DNA from: Rhodocyclaceae bacterium
GTDB lineage: Bacteria; Pseudomonadota; Gammaproteobacteria; Burkholderiales; Rhodocyclaceae
Direction: 5' to 3'
DNA: 64,000 bases
Assembly: GCA_016791115.1 (NCBI GenBank)
Contig: JAEUNL010000027.1
Span: 52,264 to 116,263, forward strand
Notes under the pieces: model-generated
Told to the model about the DNA's origin: nothing
The model's input: the letters and a program-made list of their open reading frames with translations, nothing else
Database searches by the model: none
Part shown: positions 44,458-55,093 of the stretch, piece by piece
Layout: each line of letters opens with the position of its first letter
Position numbering within the stretch: position 1 is the stretch's first letter
Made by a program: the position numbers and the translations under genes

Positions 44458-46038
44458 GTGCCCCTTACCATAGGCGTCCCCAAGGAGATCTACCCCGGCG
44501 AACGCCGGGTCGCCACTGTGCCGGAAGTAGTCGAGAAGCTCAGGAAACTCGGCTTCTCCGTCGTCGTGGAAAGCGATGCCGGTGCGGCAGCCAATTTTGA
44601 CGACGAGTCTTACCGGAATGCCGGCGCGGGTATCGCCGCGAATGCCGCCGAGTTGTGGTCGTCGTCCGACATCGTGTTCAAGGTTCGTGCGCCGGATGCG
44701 GGTGAAGTTGCCCTGATCAAGCCGGGCACGACGCTGGTGAGCTTCATCTGGCCGGCACAGAATCCGGATCTCATGCAGGCGCTCGTTGCGCGCAAGGCCA
44801 ACGTATTGGCCATCGACGCGCTGCCGCGGCAGTTGAGCCGCGCCCAGAAGATGGATGCCCTGACCTCCATGGCCGGCATCAGCGGCTACCGCGCCGTGAT
44901 CGAGGCGGCCAACGCCTTTGGTCGCTTCTTCAACGGGCAGATCACGGCCGCTGGGAAAATACCGCCGGCCAAGGTCTTCATCGCCGGCGCCGGCGTCGCG
45001 GGCCTGGCGGCGATCGGCACGGCCGCGAATCTGGGCGCCATCGTTCGCGCCAACGACACACGTGCCGAGGTGGCCGACCAGGTCATTTCCCTGGGCGGGG
45101 AATTCGTCAAGGTCGATTACGAGGAAGAAGGTTCGGGTGGCGGCGGTTATGCCAAGGTGATGTCGGAAGGCTTCCAGCAGGCCCAGCGCGAGATGTACGC
45201 CAAGCAGGCCGCGGACGCCGACATCATCATCACCACCGCCCTGATTCCCGGCAAACCCGCGCCGCGGCTCATCACCGCCGAGATGGTGAAGACGATGAAG
45301 CCGGGCAGCGTGATCGTCGACATGGCTGCGGAGCAGGGCGGCAACTGCGAGCTGACCGAACCCGGCCAAACCGTGGTGAAGCATGGCGTGACCATCGTCG
45401 GCTATACCGATCTGCCCAGCCGGCTGGCCAAGCAGTCGTCGACCCTCTACTCGACCAATCTGCTGCGGCTGACCGAGGAACTGTGCAAGGCCAAGGACGG
45501 CACCATCGACATCAACATGGAAGACGATGCCATCCGCGGCCTGACGGTCATCAAGGATGGCGCCATCACTTGGCCGGCACCGCCGCCCAAGCTGCCTGCC
45601 GCGCCGCCGCCCAAGCCGGCCGTCGCTGCCGCACCCGCGCCCAAGGGCCACGGTCATGGTGCGACCGGCCCGATGCCAGCGGGTACGCTGGCCATTGTCT
45701 TCGGTGTCGGCGCCGTGCTGTTCTGGCTGATCGGCGCGTTCGCGCCGCCCGCCTTCCTGTCGCACTTCACGGTGTTCGTGCTGGCGTGCTTCGTCGGCTA
45801 CATGGTAGTTTGGAACGTCACACCCGCGTTGCATACGCCGTTGATGAGCGTGACCAATGCCATATCGAGCATCATCGCCATCGGCGCCCTGGTGCAAATC
45901 GCTCCGCCGCTGCTCGACACGCCGCGTCCCGACGCCTGGATTCGTGGACTGGCTGCGCTCGCCCTGGTGCTGACGGCAGTCAATATGTTCGGTGGTTTCG
46001 CCGTAACCCGCCGCATGCTGGCGATGTTCCGCAAGTAA
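44458..46038 (+). CDS. pntA: NAD(P) transhydrogenase subunit alpha, fused PntA
   Basis: Proton-translocating transhydrogenase, NAD(H)-binding and part of the membrane domain. 526 residues from the GTG at 44458, which follows AAAGGAG by 6 bp. Residues 1-375 are the two-lobed alanine-dehydrogenase-like dI domain ([46 protein letters not shown]). A Pro/Ala and Gly/His linker (380-405) leads to four membrane helices. The one-piece alpha subunit contrasts with species having PntAA plus PntAB. pntB follows after 12 bp. Confidence 0.96.
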   Translation: MPLTIGVPKEIYPGERRVATVPEVVEKLRKLGFSVVVESDAGAAANFDDESYRNAGAGIAANAAELWSSSDIVFKVRAPDAGEVALIKPGTTLVSFIWPAQNPDLMQALVARKANVLAIDALPRQLSRAQKMDALTSMAGISGYRAVIEAANAFGRFFNGQITAAGKIPPAKVFIAGAGVAGLAAIGTAANLGAIVRANDTRAEVADQVISLGGEFVKVDYEEEGSGGGGYAKVMSEGFQQAQREMYAKQAADADIIITTALIPGKPAPRLITAEMVKTMKPGSVIVDMAAEQGGNCELTEPGQTVVKHGVTIVGYTDLPSRLAKQSSTLYSTNLLRLTEELCKAKDGTIDINMEDDAIRGLTVIKDGAITWPAPPPKLPAAPPPKPAVAAAPAPKGHGHGATGPMPAGTLAIVFGVGAVLFWLIGAFAPPAFLSHFTVFVLACFVGYMVVWNVTPALHTPLMSVTNAISSIIAIGALVQIAPPLLDTPRPDAWIRGLAALALVLTAVNMFGGFAVTRRMLAMFRK

Positions 46039-46050
46039 GGTAAGAAGAAA

Positions 46051-47460
46051 ATGACAGCCAGCCTCGCTACCGTTGCCTACATCGGCGCCACCATCCTCTT
46101 CATCCTCAGCCTCGGCGGACTATCGAGCCCCGAAAGCTCCCGTCGCGGCAATCTCTACGGCATCATCGGCATGACGATCGCCGTGCTTGCCACGATCTTC
46201 GGACCGCGCGTCACCCTGGCCGGCGTGCCGTGGATCATCGCGGCCATGGTCGTCGGCGGCAGCATCGGGCTATACGCCGCGCGCAAGGTGCAGATGACGC
46301 AGATGCCAGAACTGGTCGCACTGATGCACAGCCTGGTCGGTCTCGCGGCCTGTCTGGTCGGCTTCGCCAGTTACATCGACACCGCGGTGATCCTCGAAGG
46401 CGCCGAGAAAGCCATCCACGAAGTGGAGATTTATGTCGGCATCCTGATCGGCGCGGTGACGTTCTCGGGATCGATCATCGCATTCGGCAAACTTTCGGGG
46501 CGCATCGGTGGCAAACCGTTGCTGCTGCCTGCGCGTCACTGGATCAACCTGCTGGGCCTGCTCATCGTGATCTGGTACGGGCGCGAGTTCATCCATGCCG
46601 AAACGGCGTCGGCCGGCATGATTCCGCTCGCCGTCATGACGGTGATCGCGCTGCTGTTCGGCATTCACATGGTGATGGCCATCGGCGGTGCCGACATGCC
46701 GGTGGTGGTGTCGATGCTCAACAGCTACTCGGGCTGGGCTGCCGCGGCGACCGGTTTCATGCTCTCAAATGACTTGTTGATCGTCACCGGCGCATTGGTG
46801 GGTTCGAGTGGTGCGATCCTGTCCTACATCATGTGTCGCGCGATGAATCGCAACTTCATCAGCGTGATTGCCGGCGGCTTCGGGACGTCCGGCGGCGCGG
46901 TGGCCAAGAAGCCCGATGGCGAACCGGCTGGCGAAGTCGTTCCCGTCAGCGCCCAGGAAACCGCGCAACTGCTCAAGGATGCGAAGAGCGTGATCATCGT
47001 GCCCGGCTACGGTATGGCGGTGGCGCAGGCACAGCATGCGGTGCGGGAGATCGTCGAGCACCTGCGCGAGAAGGGCACCAAGGTGCGCTTCGGCATTCAC
47101 CCGGTGGCGGGCCGCATGCCCGGACACATGAACGTGCTGCTGGCCGAAGCCAAGGTGCCCTATGACATCGTGTTGGAGATGGACGAAATCAACGAGGACT
47201 TCCCCGACACCGACGTGTCGATGGTGATCGGTGCCAACGACATCGTCAATCCGGCAGCGCAGGATGACCCGACCAGCCCGATTGCCGGCATGCCGGTGCT
47301 CGAGGTGTGGAAGGCCCGGACCTCGATCGTGATGAAGCGCTCGATGGCCTCGGGCTATGCCGGCGTGGACAATCCGCTGTTCTACAAAGAGAACAACCGC
47401 ATGCTGTTCGGCGATGCGAAGAAAACCCTGGAAGAGGTGCTGGGGGCGTTCAGAGGTTGA
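46051..47460 (+). CDS. pntB: NAD(P) transhydrogenase subunit beta PntB
   Basis: 469 residues. Eight or nine N-terminal membrane helices (about 3-270, with the proton-path segments [13 protein letters not shown] and [16 protein letters not shown]) and the NADP(H)-binding dIII domain ([17 protein letters not shown] near 312, [39 protein letters not shown]). A strong terminator follows 127 bp downstream. Confidence 0.97.
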   Translation: MTASLATVAYIGATILFILSLGGLSSPESSRRGNLYGIIGMTIAVLATIFGPRVTLAGVPWIIAAMVVGGSIGLYAARKVQMTQMPELVALMHSLVGLAACLVGFASYIDTAVILEGAEKAIHEVEIYVGILIGAVTFSGSIIAFGKLSGRIGGKPLLLPARHWINLLGLLIVIWYGREFIHAETASAGMIPLAVMTVIALLFGIHMVMAIGGADMPVVVSMLNSYSGWAAAATGFMLSNDLLIVTGALVGSSGAILSYIMCRAMNRNFISVIAGGFGTSGGAVAKKPDGEPAGEVVPVSAQETAQLLKDAKSVIIVPGYGMAVAQAQHAVREIVEHLREKGTKVRFGIHPVAGRMPGHMNVLLAEAKVPYDIVLEMDEINEDFPDTDVSMVIGANDIVNPAAQDDPTSPIAGMPVLEVWKARTSIVMKRSMASGYAGVDNPLFYKENNRMLFGDAKKTLEEVLGAFRG

Positions 47461-47586
47461 GCGGCGCTGGCCACCATCGTTGAGCGCAAGCGTGTGTGCT
47501 GCCATCGATCGGCCGCCGGCAGGATTGCCGACATCACCTCGTGTGTCGAGACGATGAGAATCTGACGGCCATCATGCTCCCGAATA

Positions 47587-47620
47587 GAAGAGGCCACCCG
47601 CGGGTGGCCTCTTCTTTTTT
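47587..47620 (+). terminator. Rho-independent terminator of the pnt operon
   Basis: A perfect 13-bp stem (GAAGAGGCCACCC and its complement) with a GC centre, then TTTTTT on +. It lies 127 bp after pntB and 13 bp before the convergent PEP-CTERM stop. On - the tail is only TTCTATTC, so it acts mainly on +. Confidence 0.92.
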
Positions 47621-47632
47621 GCGTTCTGCTGA

Positions 47633-48292
47633 TCAGCGCGCGTGCTGCAGGTTCAGCCGGCGCCGGGATAGCATGCCCATGCACAGGATGCCCGCGAGGA
47701 ACATCGCGTAGGTCGAGGGTTCGGGCACCGGCGCTGTGACGGGCGCGAGCGTGAATACGCGCACGTAATCGCCGGCCGGATTATTTCCGCGCTCGCTGAG
47801 GTTCAGCCACAGTGCTCGCGCGTTGCCGGATGCGATCGACACGCTGTCGCCGCCTTCCAGACCGAGACCACCGGTCGAGCCGTACGATACCGACGACAGG
47901 CCGAACAGGCTGTTGGTGGCCTGCAGGTCGCTCTTCACGGTGATGAAACCGAGGATGGCCTGGTCGAAACTCACCGAGCCAATGACCGAGTTGTTCTTGT
48001 TCTTCGGGTCGAAGAACACCAGATGGCTGGCCACGCGTGTGCCGGCCGAAATCGTGCCGCCGGAGAACACGAGATTCGATGTCAGCGTGACGATGCCTTC
48101 GTCGAACCCGAACAGCGTGTTGTCGATGTTGATTCCGTTGTTGCCCACCGCAGCAGGGAGCGAACTGCCGCTCAGTTGCTGGAAGCTGGCGCTGCCGCCG
48201 ATGATCGCCGCCTGCGATGCGCCCGCAGTCAGTGCGCAGGCCACGAACGCGGCGCAATGCCGAAGTCTTCGAAAAGTGCTCTTGATGCTCAT
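47633..48292 (-). CDS. PEP-CTERM sorted extracellular protein
   Basis: 219 residues. Signal peptide (about 1-28, cleavage after ASQA), a beta-rich secreted body with no named domain, and a C-terminal sorting signal: VPEPSTYAMFLAGI, a hydrophobic helix and the basic end SRRRLNLQHAR. Such proteins are cut by exosortase and tied to exopolysaccharide biosynthesis in floc and biofilm formers. GGGAG lies upstream of ATG 48292; the frame opens further. No exosortase gene is in the window. Confidence 0.93.
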   Translation of the reverse strand: MSIKSTFRRLRHCAAFVACALTAGASQAAIIGGSASFQQLSGSSLPAAVGNNGINIDNTLFGFDEGIVTLTSNLVFSGGTISAGTRVASHLVFFDPKNKNNSVIGSVSFDQAILGFITVKSDLQATNSLFGLSSVSYGSTGGLGLEGGDSVSIASGNARALWLNLSERGNNPAGDYVRVFTLAPVTAPVPEPSTYAMFLAGILCMGMLSRRRLNLQHAR

Positions 48293-48446
48293 GCCGGAAA
48301 CTCCCGATGACGATCGTGTCGATGGGACGAATTTTCCGGGCTGCTGCGCGTCGCTCAATTGCGAACTGAGCGCCGGCGTGACTTCCGCACGCGGAATGCG
48401 TGCGATGGATCACGTTTTGCCGTAACTTAGTGACGCAACGGACTGA

Positions 48447-49187
48447 TTACCAGTAGTTTTCGACCGAAATGTGGCCGGGTTCCCGGCGTCGATGCTTGCG
48501 CAAACCGCGGGTGACGAGTGCCGCTTCGGCATCCGCGACCATCTGCGGGTTGCCGCAGAGCATGACGTGGCTTTGCGCGTCGAAGGCCGCGCCGGCGCGG
48601 GCCTCGAGGCTGCCGTCGGCGATTGCGTTTGGAATGCGGCCGGACAGCGCGAAGTCGGTGGCTTCGCGGCTGACGAAGGGAACGTACGCGAACTGCTCGC
48701 CGCGCGCGGCAGCAATCTCCTCGATGGCGTCGCGGTAAATCAGTTCAGTGGCGAGTCGCACGGCATGCACCAGCACCACGCGTTCGACGCGTCGCCACGG
48801 CTCGTCGGTGCGCAGGATCGAGAGGAACGGTCCGATGCCGGTGCCCGTCGATATCAGCCAGAGCCGGCGGCAATCGGGCACCTCGGACAGCACCAGGAAG
48901 CCGTTGGCGCGCGGCGCGACGAGCAGCGCATCGCCGGTGCGCATGGCGGCAAGCCGGCCGGAGAGCGGCCCGCCGGGCACCACCGAAAAACAGAACTCCA
49001 GCGGACGCGCCTGGGGCGGATTCACCAGCGAATAGGGCCGGCCGACCTCGGCGCCATCGACCATCAGACCGAGGCGGATGAACTGGCCGGCCGCGAAGGG
49101 GGCAATGTCGGCTTCCACCTGCAGAGAGTGCAGGCGCGCGGTCCAGGCGTGATTTGCCACCACGCGTCCTTCGATCCATTGGGACAT
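48447..49187 (-). CDS. fpr: Ferredoxin--NADP+ reductase
   Basis: 246 residues, close to the bacterial Fpr type that supplies reduced ferredoxin or flavodoxin under oxidative stress. FAD motif RPYSLVNPP (about 49), NADP motif STGTGIGPFLSIL (about 113) and the C-terminal MLCGNPQMV (about 208) are present, with the Fpr ending VENYW. Good ribosome binding site (GGAGGTGG). Confidence 0.95.
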   Translation of the reverse strand: MSQWIEGRVVANHAWTARLHSLQVEADIAPFAAGQFIRLGLMVDGAEVGRPYSLVNPPQARPLEFCFSVVPGGPLSGRLAAMRTGDALLVAPRANGFLVLSEVPDCRRLWLISTGTGIGPFLSILRTDEPWRRVERVVLVHAVRLATELIYRDAIEEIAAARGEQFAYVPFVSREATDFALSGRIPNAIADGSLEARAGAAFDAQSHVMLCGNPQMVADAEAALVTRGLRKHRRREPGHISVENYW

Positions 49188-49293
49188 GTGCCACCTCCGA
49201 ACCTGTCAGACGGTCCGTATCGTCGGCAGGTTCCCGGCAGCGCGGAATTCCCGGTTGCAGCGGCCGCATTCAGTCCAGGGGTCTGGAATGTCG

Positions 49294-49413
49294 CTGGTCT
49301 GGAAGGCGCATGTGCAGGCCTTTTTTCGGCATGCATGGCCGGATGGCCTTGTCTGGCGCGTCTCCGCAGATGGGGTCCTCCGGGAGCGCCCATCCATGCG
49401 GCTTGCAGGCCGG
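49294..49413 (+). repeat. Dispersed palindromic repeat, copy C
   Basis: About 120 bp. Left end GTCTGGAAGGCGCATGTGCA and right end CATGCGGCTTGCAGGCCGG are imperfect inverted repeats matching the ends of copy B. The inner GCATGGCCGG and GCGTCTCCG blocks align with B reversed. Unlike the other copies it lies between genes on the same strand (rhlE and fpr, both -). The rest of the 251-bp gap shows nothing else. Confidence 0.65.
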
Positions 49414-49438
49414 TGCTCGGGTCGAAACGAGCGTCTGG

Positions 49439-50917
49439 TCAGGTCTTCTTGCCGAGTCCGCCGAGCAGGGCGGCAACCGGCCGCTTGGGTCGGCGGGGCG
49501 AAACCGAATGGGGCCGCCCGAGTTGCGCTTCGTCGGTGGCGGCCACGGGCTCGGGTTGCGCCGGCTCATAGGGCTTGCGCCAGTCGAATCCACCGGGCAG
49601 TTCGTCCTTTTTTGCACCACGCCCGCCTTGGCGCGGCGCGGGTTCGCCGCGGGAGCGTTCGATGCGCTCGCGGCGCGGTTCGCGTTTCTCGCCGCGTGCG
49701 CTGCGCTCGCCACGTTCGGCATCGTCGCGCCGGCTGCGGCCGCGCTTGTCCGACGGCGCTTCGTGAAAGTGGTCGTCCGGGCCGTAGCCCTCGATCACCA
49801 CCTGATCGATCTTGCGCTTGATGAGCTTTTCGATGTCGGCCAAGCGGCCCTTTTCCTCGCCGCAGACCAGCGACACCGCGTCGCCGCTCTTGCCTGCACG
49901 GCCGGTACGGCCGATGCGATGCACGTAGTCTTCGGCGGTATGCGGCAGTTCGTAGTTGATGACGTGCGGCAGATCGTCGATGTCGAGGCCGCGCGCGGCG
50001 ACGTCGGTCGCCACCAGCACGCGCACCTTGCCGGTCTTGAAGGCATCGAGCGCTTCGGTGCGCTGCTGCTGGCTCTTGTCGCCATGTATCGCATCGGCCT
50101 CGATACCCTGCTTGGCGAGATAGACCGCCAGCCGGCTGGCGCCGAACTTGGTGCCGACGAACACCAGCGCCTGTCGCAGGTCCTGCGACTTGATCAGATG
50201 GGCGAGCAGGGCGCGCTTGCCGTCGCTGCTCACCGGGTGCACGACGTGGGTGACCGTGTCGGTCACCTGATTGCGTCGCGCAACCTCGATCAGTTGCGGA
50301 TTGCGAAGCATGGTGTCGGCAAGCTTCTTGATTTCTTCGGAGAATGTCGCCGAGAACAGCAGGCTCTGGCGCTCTTTGGGCAGCAACGCGAGGATGCGCT
50401 TGATGTCCGGGATGAAGCCCATGTCGAGCATGCGGTCGGCTTCGTCGAGCACCAGCACTTCGACCTGGTTGAAATTCACGGTTTTCTGCTCGACGTGATC
50501 GAGCAGCCGGCCCGGGGTGGCCACGACGATCTCGCGGCCCTCGCGCAGCTCGGCTGTTTGCGCCTTCATGTCCACGCCACCATAGATGCAGGTGGAACGC
50601 AGCGCGAGATGCTTGCTGTACGTACGTACCGCATCTTCAACCTGCATCGCGAGTTCGCGCGTTGGTGTGAGGATCAGTGCGCGCACCGGGTGGCGCGCCG
50701 GCGAGGGCGAGCTGTTGGCGTGGCGTGACAGGCGCTGCAGCAGCGGCAGCGTGAAGCCGGCCGTCTTGCCGGTGCCGGTCTGCGCGCCGCCCATCACGTC
50801 CTTGCCCTGCAACACGATGGGAATGGCCTGCGCCTGGATCGGCGTGGGTTCGGTGTAGCCGGTGTCGGCCACCGCCTTCAGCAACTCGGGAATCAGCCCG
50901 AGATCGGCGAATGTCAT
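49439..50917 (-). CDS. rhlE: DEAD-box RNA helicase, RhlE type
   Basis: 492 residues. All superfamily 2 motifs are present: Q motif (PTPIQAQAIP), AQTGTGKT (about 43), PTRELA, DEAD (about 152), SAT, and HRIGRTGRAG (about 325). The C-terminal 110 residues are a basic Arg/Glu-rich tail (RGRSRRDDAERGERSARGEK) of the kind that binds RNA nonspecifically, ending in GGLGKKT. AGGAG precedes ATG 50917. Likely roles are ribosome assembly and cold-stress RNA remodelling. Confidence 0.94.
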   Translation of the reverse strand: MTFADLGLIPELLKAVADTGYTEPTPIQAQAIPIVLQGKDVMGGAQTGTGKTAGFTLPLLQRLSRHANSSPSPARHPVRALILTPTRELAMQVEDAVRTYSKHLALRSTCIYGGVDMKAQTAELREGREIVVATPGRLLDHVEQKTVNFNQVEVLVLDEADRMLDMGFIPDIKRILALLPKERQSLLFSATFSEEIKKLADTMLRNPQLIEVARRNQVTDTVTHVVHPVSSDGKRALLAHLIKSQDLRQALVFVGTKFGASRLAVYLAKQGIEADAIHGDKSQQQRTEALDAFKTGKVRVLVATDVAARGLDIDDLPHVINYELPHTAEDYVHRIGRTGRAGKSGDAVSLVCGEEKGRLADIEKLIKRKIDQVVIEGYGPDDHFHEAPSDKRGRSRRDDAERGERSARGEKREPRRERIERSRGEPAPRQGGRGAKKDELPGGFDWRKPYEPAQPEPVAATDEAQLGRPHSVSPRRPKRPVAALLGGLGKKT

Positions 50918-51108
50918 GAAAATCTCCTGAATCGGCCTGCCGCGCGGATTGCGCGGTACCGGTTCAGGCGATGGATTCTGCTAGCGGATCAGAGGCACCC
51001 GGACGGGTGATCATGGAGGCAAGGGCCAACCGGCGACGCTCTTGCGGTGGCGCATTATGACACGGCCCGCCCGCCCGCGCCATGGCGGCCTCGCCGCATG
51101 GCGCGGCG

Positions 51109-52188
51109 TCAGCCTTCGCGCCGCAGGTAGGCGGTCACTTCCTCGCGGTCGTGATAGAGGTGCTTGATGCGCAACACGTAGGCAATGTCGGCCTCGCGCA
51201 GCCGCTTGTCGATGATGGCGCGGCAGCGCTCCAGCTCGTCGTAGCGCTTCTTCATCGGCAGCTTGAGGTTGAAGATGGTGTCGCGGCAGCGCCCGTGGGC
51301 GATCCAGTCCGCAGCGAGCAGGGCGATGCGCGAAGGCTGGTCGACGATGTCGCACACCATCCAGTCGAGGCTGCCGCGCGGCCGCCAGTGGAAGCCGTCG
51401 GCGCGCACGTGCTCGACCATCTCGCCCTTGAGCAGGGTGGGCGAGACGTTGCCGTTGTCGATGGCGATCACGCGCAGGCCGCGCTGCGCGAGTTGCCAGC
51501 TCCAGCCGCCCGGCGCGGCTCCGAGATCGGCGGCGCGCATGCCCGGTACCAGCCGCTGGTTGCGCTCCTGCTCGGAAAGCAGGCCAAGCAGGGCCTCGGC
51601 GAGCTTGGCCGCCGAGCGCGACGGCGCGTCGCGCGAGATGCGCAGCCGCGGAATGCCCATCGGCCACGGGCTGCTGTTGGCAAGGTCGGTGAGTCCCACC
51701 CAGGCCTGGCTGGAATCGATGAAGAACACGTTGAGCCGTGGCGCGCGCTTGTCCTTTGGGTGGAGCACATGGTCGACGATCAGCGCCCGCTCGAGGTGCG
51801 GCTGAAAGCGGCGACAGAAGCCGGAGAGTTCCTTCGCCTCGTTGGTGTCGGCAGTCTCCAGCCACACGTTGCCGCAGCGGGAGCCGAGTGTCTTCACGGC
51901 ATCGACGAGCGCGGGCACGCGGTCGTCCGCGGGCAGGTCGTCGACGAACGCGCTGCAGAACACGAGCTGGCGGGCGAACACGAGATCGGCAAAGCGCAGT
52001 TCGGCGCGCAACACGGCGAGCGCCTCGTCGCCGTGCGGAACGAACAGCAGCCAGCCGGTATCGGGCTTCGCCTTCGCATACCCGGTGATGCCGATATCCG
52101 CACAGGCGGCGGAGACCTCTTTGGCGCAGTCGTTCTCGAAACCGGGACGGCAGTAGAGCAGCAGGGCGGGCGTGGTGTGCAAGGGCAT
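51109..52188 (-). CDS. rlmM: 23S rRNA 2'-O-ribose C2498 methyltransferase RlmM
   Basis: 359 residues from ATG 52188. An N-terminal THUMP-like domain (about 1-180) and a Rossmann SAM methyltransferase with LGAAPGGWSWQL (about 224). The catalytic lysine/aspartate set of 2'-O methyltransferases is visible (LADLGAAPGG region, VCDIVDQP near 283, FNLKLPMKKRYDEL near 312). The C-terminal KHLYHDREEVTAYLRR is a family ending. It diverges from the aldo-keto reductase gene. Confidence 0.93.
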   Translation of the reverse strand: MPLHTTPALLLYCRPGFENDCAKEVSAACADIGITGYAKAKPDTGWLLFVPHGDEALAVLRAELRFADLVFARQLVFCSAFVDDLPADDRVPALVDAVKTLGSRCGNVWLETADTNEAKELSGFCRRFQPHLERALIVDHVLHPKDKRAPRLNVFFIDSSQAWVGLTDLANSSPWPMGIPRLRISRDAPSRSAAKLAEALLGLLSEQERNQRLVPGMRAADLGAAPGGWSWQLAQRGLRVIAIDNGNVSPTLLKGEMVEHVRADGFHWRPRGSLDWMVCDIVDQPSRIALLAADWIAHGRCRDTIFNLKLPMKKRYDELERCRAIIDKRLREADIAYVLRIKHLYHDREEVTAYLRREG

Positions 52189-52292
52189 GGCGGTCAAGGT
52201 GTCGTGCGCGGGAGCGGTCCTGCTTTCGGTCCGCCTGCGCCGGGGTGGCATAGAATACCCTGATTCATCGACTGACCCTGAGCACAACCCGC

Positions 52293-53330
52293 ATGCGTTA
52301 CAGAAAACTGGGTCTCGACGGCCCGGAGGTATCCGAAGTCTGCCTCGGTACGATGACCTTCGGGGAGCAGAACACCGAGGCGGAAGGCCATGCGCAGCTC
52401 GACCATGCCGTGCAGCACGGCGTGAATTTCATCGACACGGCGGAGCTCTACTCGGTGCCGTCGCGGCCCGAAACGCATGGCCGTAGCGAGGAGATCGTCG
52501 GAACCTGGCTGGCGCGCCAGCCGCGTGACCGCGTCATCGTCGCGACCAAGATCGCCGGGCCGCGCCGCAAGCTCGAGTGGATACGCGGCGGCCCGCTGGC
52601 GCTCGATCGCGAGAACGTCCGCAGTGCCGTAGAAGCCTCGCTGCGGCGACTGCGTACCGACTACATCGACCTGTACCAGATCCACTGGCCGGAGCGGAAC
52701 TCGCCGATGTTCGGCCAGTACCAGTTCGACCCGCAGCAAGAGCGCGCGGCGGTGTCGATCGCCGAGCAGCTGGATGCGCTGACCGAACTCGTGCGCGAAG
52801 GCAAGGTGCGCTGGGTCGGCCTTTCGAACGAGCATCCCTGGGGGGTGGCCGAGTTCCTCAAGCAGGCGGAGCTGCACGGCCTGACGCGCGTGGTGTCGGT
52901 TCAGAACGCCTACAACCTGCTCAACCGGACCTATGAAACCGCGTTGGCCGAGATGTGCTTCCGTGAGAACGTCTCGCTGCTGGCGTATTCCCCGCTCGGT
53001 TTCGGCACCCTGTCCGGCAAGTACGTCGCGGATCCGCGCGCGCGAGGCAGGGTCACGCTATTCGACGGTTTCGCCCAGCGCTACGCCAAGCCGAACGTCG
53101 GCCCTGCAGTCGAGGCCTACGCGGCGCTTGCCCGCCGACACGGGCTATCGCCCGCGACCATGGCGCTGGCTTTCGTGTTCGGGCGCTGGTTCACCGGCAG
53201 CACGATCATCGGCGCGACCAGCATGGCGCAATTGGAGGAAAACATCGCGGCGTGCGAGGTGCGTCTGGCGCCTGAGGTCCTCAATGGCATCGAGCAGCTT
53301 CATCTGCGCTATACCAACCCGGCCCCTTGA
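52293..53330 (+). CDS. tas: Aldo-keto reductase, Tas type
   Basis: 345 residues, NADPH-dependent TIM-barrel oxidoreductase. Family pattern: LGTMTFGEQNTEAEGHAQLD (about 17), catalytic D-Y-K-H set (DTAELYS, KIAG, IHWPE) and GATSMAQLEENI near the end. Tas in E. coli was found as a suppressor of tyrosine auxotrophy, but substrates are broad. A TAGAAT hexamer lies at 52251-52256, 37 bp before the start. Confidence 0.92.
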   Translation: MRYRKLGLDGPEVSEVCLGTMTFGEQNTEAEGHAQLDHAVQHGVNFIDTAELYSVPSRPETHGRSEEIVGTWLARQPRDRVIVATKIAGPRRKLEWIRGGPLALDRENVRSAVEASLRRLRTDYIDLYQIHWPERNSPMFGQYQFDPQQERAAVSIAEQLDALTELVREGKVRWVGLSNEHPWGVAEFLKQAELHGLTRVVSVQNAYNLLNRTYETALAEMCFRENVSLLAYSPLGFGTLSGKYVADPRARGRVTLFDGFAQRYAKPNVGPAVEAYAALARRHGLSPATMALAFVFGRWFTGSTIIGATSMAQLEENIAACEVRLAPEVLNGIEQLHLRYTNPAP

Positions 53331-53476
53331 CATGGGCATCTGCGTGATCCGCGGTTTCCGGCCGGCGTGACCTTTTCGGCGGTTCGCGGACACGGTCGCG
53401 GCTAGAATGCAGGATCGAGCGAGAACAGGACAGGCTTGGCGGGATTCCGCCCGGACGTGACGATCGGGGTCGAAAA

Positions 53477-55093
53477 GTGAGCGAAGTGGTGGCCATCGGC
53501 GATTTGAGGCGCGGCATGTTTGTCGCGGAACTCGATCGTCCATGGCTCGGTACGCCCTTCCTGCTGCAGGGATTCCTGATCGAGGACGACGATCAGATTC
53601 TCGAACTGGGTCGCATCTGCCAGTTCGTTTACGTCGACCGCACGCGGTCGGTCGGCGTGCATTTCGCGCCGAAACCGGTCGACAAACCGGATCCGGAGGC
53701 CAAGCGGCAAGCGGTGATGCGCACCGTCAAGATCATGCGCCCGGGCAAGGAAAAGCTGCCCGACTTCTTCGAAGTGCTGCGCATCATCCGCACGGAGAAC
53801 CAGAAACGCCAGCTCGACCGCGGCGGCGTGCCCAAGGCGGGTGTCGCGGCCGGCGGCATCGGCATGGGGGGCGGCAAGCTCGATTCGCGGCGTGCCATCG
53901 GCGGCGAGGCCGCGGAGGAGGAAACCGCGACCGAACTCCGCAATCGCATGCGCGACAACCGCAATGCGATCGACGACTCGCCCGGCCTGTTCGATTACGC
54001 GGCAAGCTGGATGAAACCGTTCGCGGACTGGTTCCGCGGCGGCACGCCGGATATCGACATCAATGTGGCGAAGCGGATTGCCGCGCGCGAGAAGGCGCAG
54101 CAAGGCGGCGGCAGCGGGGCCATCGTCGTCTACGAGGATCAGGCCGAACTCGAAGAAGAAGTGCTGCGCGCCAGCCCGCTGTACGAAGAGGCGCAAACCA
54201 CGGTCGAGCGCCTGATCCACGACCTCGAGGACGAACGCGCACCGGACCTGGAGAAGGTGCGCGCCAGCGTCGGCGGACTCGTCACCAGCGTCGTGCGCAA
54301 CCCGGATGCGCTAATCTGGCTCAACCGCCTCAAGCGTACCGACCAGTATTCCTACGATCACGCGCTCGACGTTTCGGTGCTGCTGATGGTCGTTGGCAGG
54401 CACATCGGCCTGCCGGAAGTTCATCTCACCATGCTGGGCACGGCCGGGCTGATGCAGGATCTGGGCAAGATCGGCCTGCCATCCGAGCTTTTGCGCAAGA
54501 CGGGCGATCTGACGCCCGCGGAGTTCGAGCAGTTCAAGACGCACGTTGCGCGCAGCCTCGTCATTCTGGACAGCAACCCCGAGGTCTCGCTCGACCTGTT
54601 CGACATCGTCGAGAAACACCACGAGCGCGTCGATGGCAGCGGCTACCCGCACGGACTGTCTGGCGGCGAGATCGGGCTGTTCGCCGAAATGGCAGGGCTG
54701 GCCGACACGTACTGCGCGATGACGCGCGACACGAGCTACCGCAATGCGTTCACCAACCAGCAGGCGCTGGAGCGCATCAACCAGTTGCGCGACAGCAAGT
54801 TCAGCGCAAACGTCGTCGACCAGTTCATCCAGTGCATCGGCCTGTACCCGGTCGGAACCCTGGTCGAGCTGAACACCGGCGAGGTTGCAGTCGTGATCTC
54901 GCAAAACCGGGTGCGGCGGATGAAGCCCAAGGTCATGGTGCTGCTGGCGCAGGACAAATCGCCCAACCGGTATCCGCCTACGCTCGACCTGCTCTACGAT
55001 CCATCGGCGCCCGACGGCAGCACCTACCACATCAAGAAGGCGCTTGCTCCAAACGCCTACGGCATCGACCCTAGGGAATTCTACCTCTCGTGA
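53477..55093 (+). CDS. HD-GYP-domain protein with a degenerate HD motif
   Basis: 538 residues from the GTG at 53477. Residues about 3-125 are the DUF3391 domain that often precedes HD-GYP; 140-270 is a charged linker; 280-450 is the HD-GYP domain. The GYP part is intact (HHERVDGSGYP, 381-391), as are H295 and D410, but the HD pair itself reads QD (GLMQDLGK, Q327-D328). Loss of that histidine usually weakens metal binding, so c-di-GMP hydrolysis is doubtful and a sensing or docking role is possible. Overlaps the next gene (TGATG). A GGCTAGAAT element is at 53401-53408. Confidence 0.88.
   Translation: MSEVVAIGDLRRGMFVAELDRPWLGTPFLLQGFLIEDDDQILELGRICQFVYVDRTRSVGVHFAPKPVDKPDPEAKRQAVMRTVKIMRPGKEKLPDFFEVLRIIRTENQKRQLDRGGVPKAGVAAGGIGMGGGKLDSRRAIGGEAAEEETATELRNRMRDNRNAIDDSPGLFDYAASWMKPFADWFRGGTPDIDINVAKRIAAREKAQQGGGSGAIVVYEDQAELEEEVLRASPLYEEAQTTVERLIHDLEDERAPDLEKVRASVGGLVTSVVRNPDALIWLNRLKRTDQYSYDHALDVSVLLMVVGRHIGLPEVHLTMLGTAGLMQDLGKIGLPSELLRKTGDLTPAEFEQFKTHVARSLVILDSNPEVSLDLFDIVEKHHERVDGSGYPHGLSGGEIGLFAEMAGLADTYCAMTRDTSYRNAFTNQQALERINQLRDSKFSANVVDQFIQCIGLYPVGTLVELNTGEVAVVISQNRVRRMKPKVMVLLAQDKSPNRYPPTLDLLYDPSAPDGSTYHIKKALAPNAYGIDPREFYLS

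Noticed and set aside
44155..45897. 580-codon open frame on - opposite pntA
   Set aside because: Antisense shadow of a well conserved gene, His/Arg-rich without motifs.
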